64,000 nt of DNA from Streptomyces kanamyceticus (GCF_008704495.1 NZ_CP023699.1:682001-746000); one strand, 5' to 3'. Counted from the stretch's first letter, positions 8,199 to 16,458 are shown. Program-made: numbers and translations. The notes: generated from the letters alone by a model not told the origin.

Positions 8199-8226
8199 CT
8201 TTAGTACTCCTTGAGTACGGCTGAGG
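8199..8226 (+). promoter_or_regulatory. Possible SARP boxes ahead of the Dabb gene
   Basis: CTTTAGT (8199), CTTGAGT (8210) and GCTGAGG (8220) follow each other at 11- and 10-bp intervals, in the plus-strand orientation used at the other SARP boxes, about 56-83 bp before the ATG at 8282. The match is weaker than at the two divergent arrays. Confidence 0.4.
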
Positions 8227-8281
8227 ATCATTTGTGACGGCACATGAGAACTGACCACACCCCAGAGGTTCAGAGGCGAAA

Positions 8282-8602
8282 ATGATCATCCACACCTTGG
8301 TCTTCTCCTTCTCCGACGCGATGTCGGACGCGGAGCGGAACCAGTTCTTCGTCGAGATGGACGACGTCATCCTCGGCTCCGGCCTGGCCGAGAAGATCGA
8401 CCACAAGCCGCACCTGCGCCTGCCGGACGACGACTACGCCCCCGTCTTCGTCTCCAGCGCGATCGCCGAGATCAGCTGCAAGGACCTGCCCACGCTGCAG
8501 AAGCTCACCGGCTACCCGGAGCTCGGCAAGTTCCGCGACAAGTGGCAGGCGAAGTACCCGTACAAGGTGATCTGGGTGAACCACGAGAAGCTGACGGTCT
8601 GA
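8282..8602 (+). CDS. Dabb-family protein (cytosolic)
   Basis: A complete 106-residue stress-response A/B barrel (Dabb) protein starting MIIHTLVFSFSDAM and containing the family core DHKPHLRLPDD, then KWQAKYPYKVIWVNH. There is no signal peptide. It follows the O-methyltransferase by 92 bp, with a possible SARP site between them. The next gene encodes a close paralogue with a Tat signal. Dabb proteins in biosynthetic loci can be cyclases or small-molecule binders; nothing here identifies the ligand. Confidence 0.87.
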   Translation: MIIHTLVFSFSDAMSDAERNQFFVEMDDVILGSGLAEKIDHKPHLRLPDDDYAPVFVSSAIAEISCKDLPTLQKLTGYPELGKFRDKWQAKYPYKVIWVNHEKLTV

Positions 8603-8759
8603 GTCCGCGGCTCCAGCCCCGAATTCACCACTGAGGCGCCTCCGTCTTGTTCGGCCGATGACCGGCACGCGTCATCGACGGCGAGAGGGAGGCGCCTCTC
8701 CCGTGCCACCAGCCACACCCACACCACTCGCTCACCGCACCGCATTCCGGAGACATCCC

Positions 8760-9236
8760 ATGACGCAGGACCCCACCGCGCCCATATCCCGCGGCGGACT
8801 CGGCCGCCGCTCCTTCCTCAAGGCCACCGGAGTCGCCGCGCTGGCGGTCGGCGCCCAGACGGCAACCACCGCCGCCGCACGGGCCGCCACCACCGCGCGG
8901 CCCGACGCCGACGCCACCGTCGTCCACACCCTGGTCTTCTCGTTCCCCGGCACCATGCCCAAGGCCCAACAGGACGCGTTCTACGCCGAGTTGCGCGACG
9001 TGGTGATGGGCTCCGGGCTCGCCCTGAGCGTCGACCACAAGCCGCATCTGCCCCTGCCCGACGACGCGAACGCCCCCGTCTTCGTCTCCAGCGGCATCGC
9101 CGAACTGCGCTGCAAGGACCTGGCCACCCTTGAGCGCCTGACGGGATATCAGCCGCTCAACGACTTCCGGACCAGGTGGCAGGCGAAGTACCCGTACCAG
9201 GTCGTGTGGACCAACCACCAGGCCCTGGCGGTCTGA
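8760..9236 (+). CDS. Tat-exported Dabb-family protein
   Basis: A 158-residue protein. The N-terminus has a twin-arginine motif (GRRSFLKATG, about residues 16-25) followed by an alanine-rich hydrophobic stretch ending near AARA, a convincing Tat signal. The mature part (about 50-158) is a Dabb domain clearly homologous to the gene just upstream (VVHTLVFSF, SVDHKPHLPLPDD, RWQAKYPYQVVWTNH), by eye more than half identical. The ATG at 8760 follows GGAG. Export of a Dabb protein through Tat suggests it folds or binds a ligand in the cytoplasm before secretion. Function unknown. Confidence 0.87.
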   Translation: MTQDPTAPISRGGLGRRSFLKATGVAALAVGAQTATTAAARAATTARPDADATVVHTLVFSFPGTMPKAQQDAFYAELRDVVMGSGLALSVDHKPHLPLPDDANAPVFVSSGIAELRCKDLATLERLTGYQPLNDFRTRWQAKYPYQVVWTNHQALAV

Positions 9237-9255
9237 CCGTGCCGCCCCTGGCCGC

Positions 9256-10680
9256 TCAGCCCCGGTACGTCTCGAGCAGCCGCAGCCACACCTCGCTGAT
9301 CGTCGGGTAGGCGGGGACCGCGTGCCAGAGCCGGTCGATCGGGACCTCGGCCGCCACCGCGACGGTCGCCGAGTGGATGAGTTCGCCCACGCCGGGGCCG
9401 ACGAACGTGACCCCGAGGAGGATCTCGCGGTCGAGGTCGACGATCATGCGGGCCTTGCCGCGGTAGCCGTCGGCGTACAGACCCGCGCCCGCGACGCCCG
9501 ACATGTCGTAGTCGACGGCGCGGACGCGGTGACCCGCCGACTCCGCCTCGGCGAGGGTCAGGCCCGCCGACGCCGCCTCCGGGTCGGTGAAGACGACCTG
9601 GGGGACCGCGGCGCGGTCGGCGGTGGCCGCGTGGGCGCCCCAGCGGTCGGTCTCCAGGAGCGGCACCCCCTGGGCGCGGGCGGCGATCGCGGCCCCCGCG
9701 ACGCGGGCCTGGTACTTGCCCTGGTGGGTCAGGAGCGCACGGTGGTTCGCGTCGCCCACCGCGTACAGCCAGCTGCTGCCCTCCACCCGCAGGCTCTCGT
9801 CGACGGACAGCCACGAGCCGGGGGCGAGGCCCACCGTCTCCAGGCCGATGTCGTCGGTGCGCGGCGCGCGTCCCGTGGCGAACAGGATCTCGTCGGCTTC
9901 GAGGGTCTCGCCGTCGTCCAGGGTCGCCCGTACGGTGCCGTTATCGCGGCGCACGGCCGTCACGGAGACGCCGTCGCGGATCAGCGCGCCCGCCTCGGTG
10001 AGGGCCTCGCGCACCAGCTCACCGGCGAACGGCTCCATGCGGGGCAACAGGCCGCCGCCGCGCACCAGGACCGTCACCTCGGAGCCGAGCGCCTGCCAGG
10101 CCGTGGCCATCTCCACGGCGACGACTCCCCCGCCCACCACGAGCAGCCGCCCCGGCACCCGGTCGGCGCTGGTCGCCTCGCGGCTGGTCCAGGGCTTGAC
10201 GTCGGCGAGCCCCGGCAGATCGGGCAGCGCCGCGCGGGTGCCGGTGCAGACGGCGACCGCGTGGCGGGCCTCCAGGGTCCGCTCGGCGCCGTCCTGGCCG
10301 GTGACCGTGACCTTGCGGGTGCCCGCGATGCGGCCGTGCCCGCGGTACAGGTCGACGCCCACGCCCTCCAGCCAGCCGACCTGGCCGTCGTCCTTCCAGT
10401 GCGAGGTGTAGTCGTCGCGGTGCGCGAGGACCTCCGCCGTATCGAGGGGGCCCCGCGCGGCCTGGCGCAGGCCGGGGGTGCGGCGGGCGTCGGCGCGGGC
10501 GATCACGGGGCGCAGCAGCGCCTTGCTCGGCATGCACGCCCAGTACGAGCACTCCCCGCCCACGAGCTCGCTCTCCACGATCGCGGCGCTGAGCCCGTTG
10601 GCCCTGGCCCGGTCCGCGACGTTCTCCCCCACGGGGCCCGCTCCGATGACTACTACGTCGTACGTGATGGCATCCGTCAT
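9256..10680 (-). CDS. Pyridine nucleotide-disulfide oxidoreductase (mercuric/dihydrolipoyl reductase-like)
   Basis: A 474-residue class I flavoprotein disulfide reductase-like enzyme. The FAD motif VVVIGAGPVGENVA is at the N-terminus, the redox pair is Cys44/Cys49 (GGECSYWACMPSK, CX4C), the NAD(P)H motif is LVVGGGVVAVEMA, and ATGRAPRTDDIGL plus YAVGDANHRALLTHQGKYQ complete the FAD site. The C-terminal dimerisation domain is present but lacks the usual HP pair near the end (HAVPAYPTISE is the nearest), so it may not be a canonical lipoamide or mycothione reductase. The ATG at 10680 is chosen where homology begins. It is divergent from the thioredoxin gene, which fits thiol metabolism. Confidence 0.85.
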   Translation of the reverse strand: MTDAITYDVVVIGAGPVGENVADRARANGLSAAIVESELVGGECSYWACMPSKALLRPVIARADARRTPGLRQAARGPLDTAEVLAHRDDYTSHWKDDGQVGWLEGVGVDLYRGHGRIAGTRKVTVTGQDGAERTLEARHAVAVCTGTRAALPDLPGLADVKPWTSREATSADRVPGRLLVVGGGVVAVEMATAWQALGSEVTVLVRGGGLLPRMEPFAGELVREALTEAGALIRDGVSVTAVRRDNGTVRATLDDGETLEADEILFATGRAPRTDDIGLETVGLAPGSWLSVDESLRVEGSSWLYAVGDANHRALLTHQGKYQARVAGAAIAARAQGVPLLETDRWGAHAATADRAAVPQVVFTDPEAASAGLTLAEAESAGHRVRAVDYDMSGVAGAGLYADGYRGKARMIVDLDREILLGVTFVGPGVGELIHSATVAVAAEVPIDRLWHAVPAYPTISEVWLRLLETYRG

Positions 10681-10777
10681 AAGGACAGTCTCTCCGCAGG
10701 TGTGCGCCGTGGCCACACGGGTACGCGCGCGGAACGCCCCGGTATCGCGCGCGGGGGCTCCCGCGCGCGGGACGGTC

Positions 10778-10803
10778 GGAATACGTCCGTCCCTCCGGCG
10801 GTT
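10778..10803 (+). promoter_or_regulatory. SigR-type promoter of the thioredoxin gene
   Basis: GGAAT (10778-10782) and GTT (10801-10803) are separated by exactly 18 bp, the known consensus for the Streptomyces disulfide-stress sigma factor SigR. The start point would be near 10810, some 35 bp before the thioredoxin ATG. Thioredoxin genes are classical SigR targets, so sequence and context agree. Confidence 0.8.
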
Positions 10804-10845
10804 GTGCACAGCGGCTACGCCCGATATCAGGAAGTAGGGAACACC

Positions 10846-11229
10846 ATGAGCAGCTCGACCGTGGAGCTCACCAAGGAGAACTTCGACCAGACGGTCACGG
10901 ACAACGGATTCGTCCTGATCGACTTCTGGGCGTCGTGGTGCGGGCCGTGCCGTCAGTTCGCCCCCGTCTACGAGAAGGCCGCTGAGGCCAACCCCGACCT
11001 GGTCTTCGCCAAGGTCGACACGGAGGCCCAGCCCGAGCTGGCGTCCGCGTTCAACATCCAGTCCATTCCGACCCTGATGATCATCCGTGATCAGGTCGCG
11101 GTGTTCGCCCAGCCCGGCGCGCTCCCCGCGGAGGCCCTGACGGACGTCATCGGCCAGGCACGGAAGCTGGACATGGACGAGGTCCGCCGCCAGGTCGCCG
11201 AGGAGCAGGCCAAGCAGCAGGAGCAGTGA
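10846..11229 (+). CDS. Thioredoxin
   Basis: A 127-residue thioredoxin with the active site WCGPC at residues 31-35, the upstream FVLIDFWASWC strand and the cis-proline loop SIPTLMII. The C-terminal tail (about 112-127) is charged and glutamine-rich (EEQAKQQEQ), slightly longer than a minimal thioredoxin. It reduces cytosolic protein disulfides with thioredoxin reductase as donor. It is preceded by a SigR-type promoter, so induction by thiol oxidation is expected. It ends 4 bp from the convergent LacI-type gene. Confidence 0.95.
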   Translation: MSSSTVELTKENFDQTVTDNGFVLIDFWASWCGPCRQFAPVYEKAAEANPDLVFAKVDTEAQPELASAFNIQSIPTLMIIRDQVAVFAQPGALPAEALTDVIGQARKLDMDEVRRQVAEEQAKQQEQ

Positions 11230-11233
11230 GCGG

Positions 11234-12268
11234 CTAGCTGGACTCGCGGTGCACGACGTCCGCGCCGAGGACGTCGTGCACCTCGGGTTCGGCCCCCGGG
11301 TCGCGCACCACGCGGTCGACGAGTTCGGCGAGGCTGCGCCCGGACGGCAGGTCGATGCGGACGGTGCTGAGCCGGGGCCGCAGGAGCCTGCCGAGCATCA
11401 GGTCGTCGGAGCCGATGACGGCCGTGTCGCCCGGCACGTCGATGCCTTCGTCCTGCAACGCCCGCATCAGCAGCATCGCGTACTCGTCGTTGTACGCGAA
11501 GACGGCGTCGACGCCGAGGTCGCGCCAGCGGGCCGCGAGCCGCGCGGCCGATTCCTCGCTGTAGCCGAGGGAGAGTTCGGTGACGGTGGCGCCGTGGGTC
11601 CCGGTGGCCTCGACCGTCTCGCGCAGGCCGGCCACCCGCGGCTGCCAGAACATCTCGAGACCGGCCTCCGTCGGGACGATCGCGCCGATGCGGCGCCGTC
11701 CGCGCGCCAGGAAGTGCAGCGCGGCGGCCCTGCCCACCCTGCGTCCGTCCATCAGGAGCGCGTGCGCGCCCTCCACGCGCTGCGGTCCGAGGGTGAAGAC
11801 GGCCTTGGCACCCGAGCGCTTGAGGACCGTCACGCCCCGGGGTCCGAGCGCTGACGCGTCGGGCGCGAGGACGGCGACCGGGCGCAGCTCGGCCCAGGCA
11901 CGCGCGGCGTCCTCGCCGGTCATGCCGAGGCTCGCGTACTGCACGACGGTGTAGTCGAGGCGGCTGAGCGCCCACTGCAGCTCGTTGAAGAACGTGCTGA
12001 ACAGGAGGCCCATCGGGATCTCCGACGTGGGCATGAGCACCATGCGGCTGTGCCCGGCGCGCAGGCTGCGGGCGGCGGCGTGCGGGACGTACCCCAGCTC
12101 CCTGGCCGCGTCGTGGACACGGCGGCGGGTGGGCTCGCTGATGCGGACGGCGCTGGTGTTGTTGAGGACGTACGACACGGTGGCGCGGGAGACCCCCGCC
12201 AGGCGTGCGACGTCGGCGCTCGTCGGCACGGAGCGCTGCGCTGGCTGCTGGTTCGGTATGTGCACCAT
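11234..12268 (-). CDS. LacI-family transcriptional regulator
   Basis: A 344-residue regulator. The LacI-type helix-turn-helix is at about residues 16-40 (TSADVARLAGVSRATVSYVLNN) with the hinge helix AARSLRAGHSR, followed by a periplasmic-binding-protein-like effector domain (FAYNDEYAMLLMRALQDEGIDVPGD, VIGSDD). Such proteins usually sense a sugar or small metabolite. The gene is divergent from an amidase across a 159-bp gap containing an inverted repeat, so it probably controls that amidase and itself. The ligand is unknown. Confidence 0.9.
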   Translation of the reverse strand: MVHIPNQQPAQRSVPTSADVARLAGVSRATVSYVLNNTSAVRISEPTRRRVHDAARELGYVPHAAARSLRAGHSRMVLMPTSEIPMGLLFSTFFNELQWALSRLDYTVVQYASLGMTGEDAARAWAELRPVAVLAPDASALGPRGVTVLKRSGAKAVFTLGPQRVEGAHALLMDGRRVGRAAALHFLARGRRRIGAIVPTEAGLEMFWQPRVAGLRETVEATGTHGATVTELSLGYSEESAARLAARWRDLGVDAVFAYNDEYAMLLMRALQDEGIDVPGDTAVIGSDDLMLGRLLRPRLSTVRIDLPSGRSLAELVDRVVRDPGAEPEVHDVLGADVVHRESS

Positions 12269-12340
12269 GACATGGGCATCTTCGCAGACCGATCAGGGGC
12301 GCCCGCAGGCGGGCGGCGGGGCGCGGGCGGGCGGAGCTCG

Positions 12341-12361
12341 GCGCACAACTTCCCTGTGCGC
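12341..12361. promoter_or_regulatory. Inverted repeat between LacI gene and amidase (candidate operator)
   Basis: GCGCACA (12341-12347) and TGTGCGC (12355-12361) form a perfect 7-bp inverted repeat with a 7-bp spacer in the divergent promoter region. Typical LacI operators have a shorter centre, so this is only a candidate. Confidence 0.35.
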
Positions 12362-12427
12362 ATTCCCCGTTGCCCTACTCGCCGGTTAACGTGCGGGCAC
12401 CCGTCGTCGAACGAAGGTGCCCCCCAC

Positions 12428-13858
12428 ATGACTGCCGACCGTGCCGACGGCCTGGCGCGCACCGCCCGCGCGCTGGCCGAGGGAGAGGTGTCCTCGCGTG
12501 CGCTGACCGAGCGGACGCTGGCCAGGATCGAGGCGGCGCAGCCCGTCCTGAACGCCTTCAAGCTGGTGCGGGCCGAGGCCGCGCTCGCCGAGGCGGACGC
12601 CGCCGACCGGGAGTTGGCGGCGGGCGGCCCCTTCCCCGGGCGGCCGCTGCTCGGGGTGCCGCTGGCCGTGAAGGACGACATGGACATCGCGGGCGAGCCG
12701 ACCGCGTTCGGGTGCAGGGGCGATTTCCCGCCGAAGTCCGAGGACTCCGAGGCGGTGCGCAGGCTGCGGGCGGCCGGGGCGGTGCTCGTCGGCAAGACGA
12801 ACAGCTGTGAACTGGGGCAGTGGCCGTTCACCGAGGGGCCCGGGTTCGGCGACACCCGCAATCCGTGGAACACCGGGCACACGCCCGGCGGTTCCTCGGG
12901 CGGCTCGGCGGCCGCGGTCGCCGCGGGGCTCGTGCCCGCCGCGCTCGGCTCGGACGGCGCGGGCTCGGTGCGCATCCCCGCGGCCTGGACGCATCTGGTG
13001 GGGATCAAGCCGCAGCGCGGGCGGATATCGACGTGGCCGTGGGCCGAGGCGTTCCAGGGCATCACCGTCAACGGCCCGCTGGCCAGGACCGTCGCGGACG
13101 CCGCCCTGCTCCTCGACGCGGCGAGCGGCAGCCACGCGGGCGATCTGCACCGGCCGCCCGCCGTGCGCGCCGCGGAGGCGGCGACGCGCGATCCGGGGCG
13201 GCTGCGCATCGCGCTCTCCCTGCGCATGCCGTTCACGGCGACGCCCAAGCGGCTGCACCCCGTGGTGCGGGACCGGGTGGTGGCGCTCGCGGAGCGGCTC
13301 GCCGCGCTCGGGCACGACGTGGCGGCCGCCGATCCGCGCTACGGCCAGATCGGGCTCGCCTTCGTGCCGCGCGCCACGGCGGGCATCGCCGAGTGGACGC
13401 GGCACGTCCCCGATCCCTCGCTCCTGGACCCGCGCACCCGCGAAGCGGCCCGCATGGGGCGGCTGTTGGGCGGCGCCCCGCTGCGGCTTGCGCGGCGCGC
13501 CGAGGTGGCGCTGCACCGCAGGGTGGGCGCAGTCTTCTCGACGTACGACGTGGTGATCGCGCCGACGACGGCCACTCCCCCGCCGCGCGTCGGCGCCCTG
13601 GCCACCATGAACGGCTTGCGCACCGACCGGGCGATGATCGCCGCCTGCCCGTACGCGTGGCCGTGGAACGTCCTCGGCTGGCCGGGCGTCAACGTGCCCG
13701 CGGGACACACCCCCGGCGGCCTCCCCGTGGGCGCGCAGCTGCTCGGGCCCGCGGGCAGCGAGCCGCTCCTGATCTCGCTCGCCGCGCAGCTGGAGGCCGA
13801 CCAGCGCTGGTACGAGCGGTGGCCGACGCCGGTCCCGGACACGGCACCGGCGCCGTGA
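12428..13858 (+). CDS. Amidase signature family enzyme
   Basis: A 476-residue amidase-signature hydrolase. The catalytic triad environment is visible: Lys in GVPLAVKDDMD (about residue 83), and the Gly/Ser-rich signature GGSSGGSAAAVAAGLVPAALGSDGAGSVRIPA with cis-Ser and nucleophile Ser. C-terminal GWPGVNVPAG and GLPVGAQLLG are typical of bacterial amidases. It hydrolyses an amide, substrate unknown. Start ATG 12428. It is divergent from the LacI regulator and ends 6 bp from the convergent GH18 gene. Confidence 0.9.
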   Translation: MTADRADGLARTARALAEGEVSSRALTERTLARIEAAQPVLNAFKLVRAEAALAEADAADRELAAGGPFPGRPLLGVPLAVKDDMDIAGEPTAFGCRGDFPPKSEDSEAVRRLRAAGAVLVGKTNSCELGQWPFTEGPGFGDTRNPWNTGHTPGGSSGGSAAAVAAGLVPAALGSDGAGSVRIPAAWTHLVGIKPQRGRISTWPWAEAFQGITVNGPLARTVADAALLLDAASGSHAGDLHRPPAVRAAEAATRDPGRLRIALSLRMPFTATPKRLHPVVRDRVVALAERLAALGHDVAAADPRYGQIGLAFVPRATAGIAEWTRHVPDPSLLDPRTREAARMGRLLGGAPLRLARRAEVALHRRVGAVFSTYDVVIAPTTATPPPRVGALATMNGLRTDRAMIAACPYAWPWNVLGWPGVNVPAGHTPGGLPVGAQLLGPAGSEPLLISLAAQLEADQRWYERWPTPVPDTAPAP

Positions 13859-13864
13859 GGCGGT

Positions 13865-14935
13865 TCAGCCGCGGGCGAGGACCCGCCAGAGCCCCGGGTC
13901 CTCGAAGCCCAGTGCCCACAGGACGGTGTTGGTGACCCGGTATCTGCGCAGCGCGGGCAGGTGCGCCGCCGTGCCCCGCGCGTCCTGATACCAGACCGTC
14001 CGGCGTGTCCCGCCCTCCTTGTACGTGAAGTGGGGCGTGCTGGAGGCGGGGTCGATGCGGTAGGGCGCGCCGACCTTGCGGCGCAGCGCCTCCGCCTCGA
14101 CGGAGGTGACGTGCCTGGCCCGGTCCCGCTTGCCGACGGCCCAGTCCCAGCCGTAGGCGGGCAGCCCCATCTCCAGCTTGCGGCGCGGCACTTCGGCGGT
14201 GGCGCGGCGCAGGATCTCCTCGTACCAGGCGGGCGTGGAGAGCGGTCCTGGGCCGCCCTCCGCCCAGTGCAGGTTGTACGCCATGACGCGCAGCCGGTCG
14301 GCGGCCGCGCCGAGCCGCCGGTAGTCCCAGACGCGGCCGGTGCCCGCGGTCTTCGGGGAGACCGTGATGACGCACTGTTTGCGCAGGGCGTGCAGCTGGC
14401 GGCAGAGGTCGGTGACCATCGTGGCGTAGCCGTCGCGGACCTTCTTGTACACGGCGTCGCCGGTCGGCGCGATGGTCTCGTAGTCGAGGTCGAGGCCGTC
14501 GTAGGCGCCGAGGCGCACGGTTTTGAGCAGTTCCTTGATGTGGGTGGCGCGGTGGCCCGGGTCGGTGACGACGGCGGCGAGGGCCCCGGGTGCCATGGTC
14601 TCCATGACGGTCGGCACGACCTTGATGCCGGCCCGGTGCAATCCGTCCACGACACGCCGCTCACCCGCGCCGGAGTGCGCGGCGACACGCCCGGCGGACT
14701 TGGCCTGGTACCAGAAGGGGCTGACGGTGTGCAGCTGGTCCTTGTGGCGCAGGGCGCTCTTGAAGGCGGCGTCCTGGTTCCAGTACGGCAGCCAGGCGGA
14801 GGCGGTGCGGGGCGGCGGTGCGGCGTGCGCGGGCGGCGGGGACGAGCCGGTGGCGGCGGGGACGGCGGCGAGCGCGGAGCCCGCGACGGCGAGGACGACG
14901 AGGGCGCGGGCGTGGCGCGGGTGTCGAAGCAGCAT
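13865..14935 (-). CDS. Secreted GH18-family glycoside hydrolase (YaaH/chitinase-like)
   Basis: A 356-residue protein with an N-terminal Sec signal peptide (about 1-38, LLRHPRHARALVVLAVAGSALAA then an A-x-A site). The catalytic barrel follows, with the GH18 motif DGLDLDYE at residues 146-153 (acid Glu153), and conserved ITVSPKT, VMAYNLHW and GLPAYGWDW elements. The latter resemble spore-cortex and peptidoglycan-acting YaaH-type members rather than secreted chitinases with binding modules; none are present. It probably cleaves a GlcNAc-containing polymer at the cell surface. Confidence 0.88.
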   Translation of the reverse strand: MLLRHPRHARALVVLAVAGSALAAVPAATGSSPPPAHAAPPPRTASAWLPYWNQDAAFKSALRHKDQLHTVSPFWYQAKSAGRVAAHSGAGERRVVDGLHRAGIKVVPTVMETMAPGALAAVVTDPGHRATHIKELLKTVRLGAYDGLDLDYETIAPTGDAVYKKVRDGYATMVTDLCRQLHALRKQCVITVSPKTAGTGRVWDYRRLGAAADRLRVMAYNLHWAEGGPGPLSTPAWYEEILRRATAEVPRRKLEMGLPAYGWDWAVGKRDRARHVTSVEAEALRRKVGAPYRIDPASSTPHFTYKEGGTRRTVWYQDARGTAAHLPALRRYRVTNTVLWALGFEDPGLWRVLARG

Positions 14936-15006
14936 GCCCCGAGCCTGCGGGTCATCGGGCGGACCCGCTCAGCGGATTGGGCCGGACAGGTCCTACGGTG
15001 ACCCGT

Positions 15007-15465
15007 GTGACTGCTTCCATCGATGATCCGCACATGTCCGCGTCGCCGGGGCGCTCCGGCGCCACCGCGACCACCGAGGTCGCGCCGCACCGGGTGGGCC
15101 GGGTGCGCACCGAGTACGCGCCCGAGCACGACGGCGACCCCGATCCCGGTGAGATCGTCTGGACGTTCGTGCCGTTCGAGGAGAACGACGGGCGCGGCAA
15201 GGACCGCCCGGTTCTCGTCGTCGCCCGTGAGGCGGCGGGCACGCTGCTGGCCGTGCAGCTGTCGAGCAAGCGCCACGCGGGGGACCGGGAGTGGTTGCCG
15301 ATCGGCAGCGGTCCGTGGGACCGCGAGGGACGCGAATCGTGGGTGGACATCGACCGGGTGCTCCGGCTGCACGAGCAAGGCATGCGGCGTGAGGCGGCCG
15401 CGCTCGACCGGATGCGGTTCGACCTCGTCGTACGCCGTCTGCGGGAGCGCTACGGCTGGCGCTGA
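15007..15465 (+). CDS. PemK/MazF-like (type II toxin-fold) protein
   Basis: A protein of about 152 residues whose core (about 45-150) has PemK/MazF-type elements: PGEIVWTFVPFEE, KDRPVLVVAREAAGTLLAVQLSSK and SWVDIDRVLRL, with a C-terminal helix ending LRERYGW. MazF-fold proteins are often endoribonucleases of toxin-antitoxin modules, but no antitoxin gene is adjacent, so this may be a non-toxic family member. The start is uncertain: GTG 15007 or ATG 15034, both in frame and neither with a strong ribosome site. Its 3' end overlaps the convergent TIGR02452 gene by 16 bp. Confidence 0.75.
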   Translation: MTASIDDPHMSASPGRSGATATTEVAPHRVGRVRTEYAPEHDGDPDPGEIVWTFVPFEENDGRGKDRPVLVVAREAAGTLLAVQLSSKRHAGDREWLPIGSGPWDREGRESWVDIDRVLRLHEQGMRREAAALDRMRFDLVVRRLRERYGWR

Positions 15466-16298
15466 GCCGCCGCGGCCTCGTCCGCGAACGCCGTCTGGAA
15501 GGCGCCGCGGGTCACCGCGCCGGTCGTGCGGTCGAGCACCCCGAACACGACGTGCGCGAAGTATCCGTGGAACCGGCCGCCCCGGCCGAGCAGCTCCTTG
15601 AACGCGCCCGCGACGTGCGCCGGGTCGTTCATGAAGACGCCGCAGCCCCACGCGCCGAGCACCAGGCGGTGGTGGCCGCGGGCGGCGGCCGTCTCCAGGA
15701 CGCGCTCCGCGCGCGCCGCGACGGCCGCGGGGATCAGTCCGGCGCGCTCGGGCGTCTGACGCCTGATCACTCCGGCGTTCGGCGCGGCGGAGGTGAGGAA
15801 GCCGACCGTGTACGGCGTGTCGAGCAGGTCCCCGCGGTCGTCGCGGAAGACGGGGACGCCGGGCGAGTACACGACGCGGTCGCTGTAGAAGGGATCGCGC
15901 TCCGCGCGGTGGTGGTCGTAGAACGCGCGGGCCCGCAGCTGGCAGGTGTACAGCGCGGAGGCGCGGCACAGCGCCTCCTCCTGTGCCTGGGCGCCGTTCA
16001 GGTACCCGCCGCCGGGATTGCGCGCGGACGCGAAGTTGAGCACGGCGACCGGGGAGTCCGCGGCGCCGACGAGCCTGCGGGCCGCCGCCAGGCTGCTCTC
16101 GGCCGTGACCTCGAAGCGGGTGGGCACGGGCGGGCGCGGCGGTAGGTCCACCGGCCCAGGACCGTACATCCGGGTTCCCTCGCGGGCCGCGGCCACGGCG
16201 TCGGCGATCGCCACCGTGCGCCCGCTCGCCGCGGTGTACTCCCCCGCCGCGACGATCTGTTCCGTCTCCTGCGCCTGTGCGCGCAGCCGGGCGCTCAT
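15450..16298 (-). CDS. TIGR02452-family (macrodomain-related) protein
   Basis: A 282-residue protein. The N-terminal RLRAQAQETEQIVAAGEY and the middle VAVLNFASARNPGGGYLNGAQAQEEALCR are the hallmark of the TIGR02452/microbial PARG-related family. The motif NPGGGYLNGAQAQEE corresponds to the GGG-X-QEE signature of bacterial poly(ADP-ribose) glycohydrolases. The C-terminal LGAWGCGVFMNDPAHVAGAF is also conserved. The predicted role is ADP-ribose removal from proteins or nucleotides. The ATG at 16298 is preferred to an upstream in-frame start at 16355. It is divergent from egtA. Confidence 0.85.
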   Translation of the reverse strand: MSARLRAQAQETEQIVAAGEYTAASGRTVAIADAVAAAREGTRMYGPGPVDLPPRPPVPTRFEVTAESSLAAARRLVGAADSPVAVLNFASARNPGGGYLNGAQAQEEALCRASALYTCQLRARAFYDHHRAERDPFYSDRVVYSPGVPVFRDDRGDLLDTPYTVGFLTSAAPNAGVIRRQTPERAGLIPAAVAARAERVLETAAARGHHRLVLGAWGCGVFMNDPAHVAGAFKELLGRGGRFHGYFAHVVFGVLDRTTGAVTRGAFQTAFADEAAAAQRQP

Positions 16299-16458
16299 GT
16301 CCGCGCCCCGTTGTCGTTCATGAACGCATGGTGAGCTCCGCGTGGCGGGTGGCACAACTCAATTCCCGGCGCGAAAACGGTCTTAGGGGCACTCTTGTGC
16401 GAAGGCCCGCGAGGGTTTTGGGTATGACGAGCACCATCGACAGGAAGGACCCCCCGGC

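Noticed and set aside
15007..16298. PemK-like gene and TIGR02452 gene as a toxin-antitoxin (DarT/DarG-like) pair
   Set aside because: The genes are convergent rather than in an operon, and the PemK-like protein shows no ADP-ribosyltransferase motif, so a DarTG-like module is not supported.
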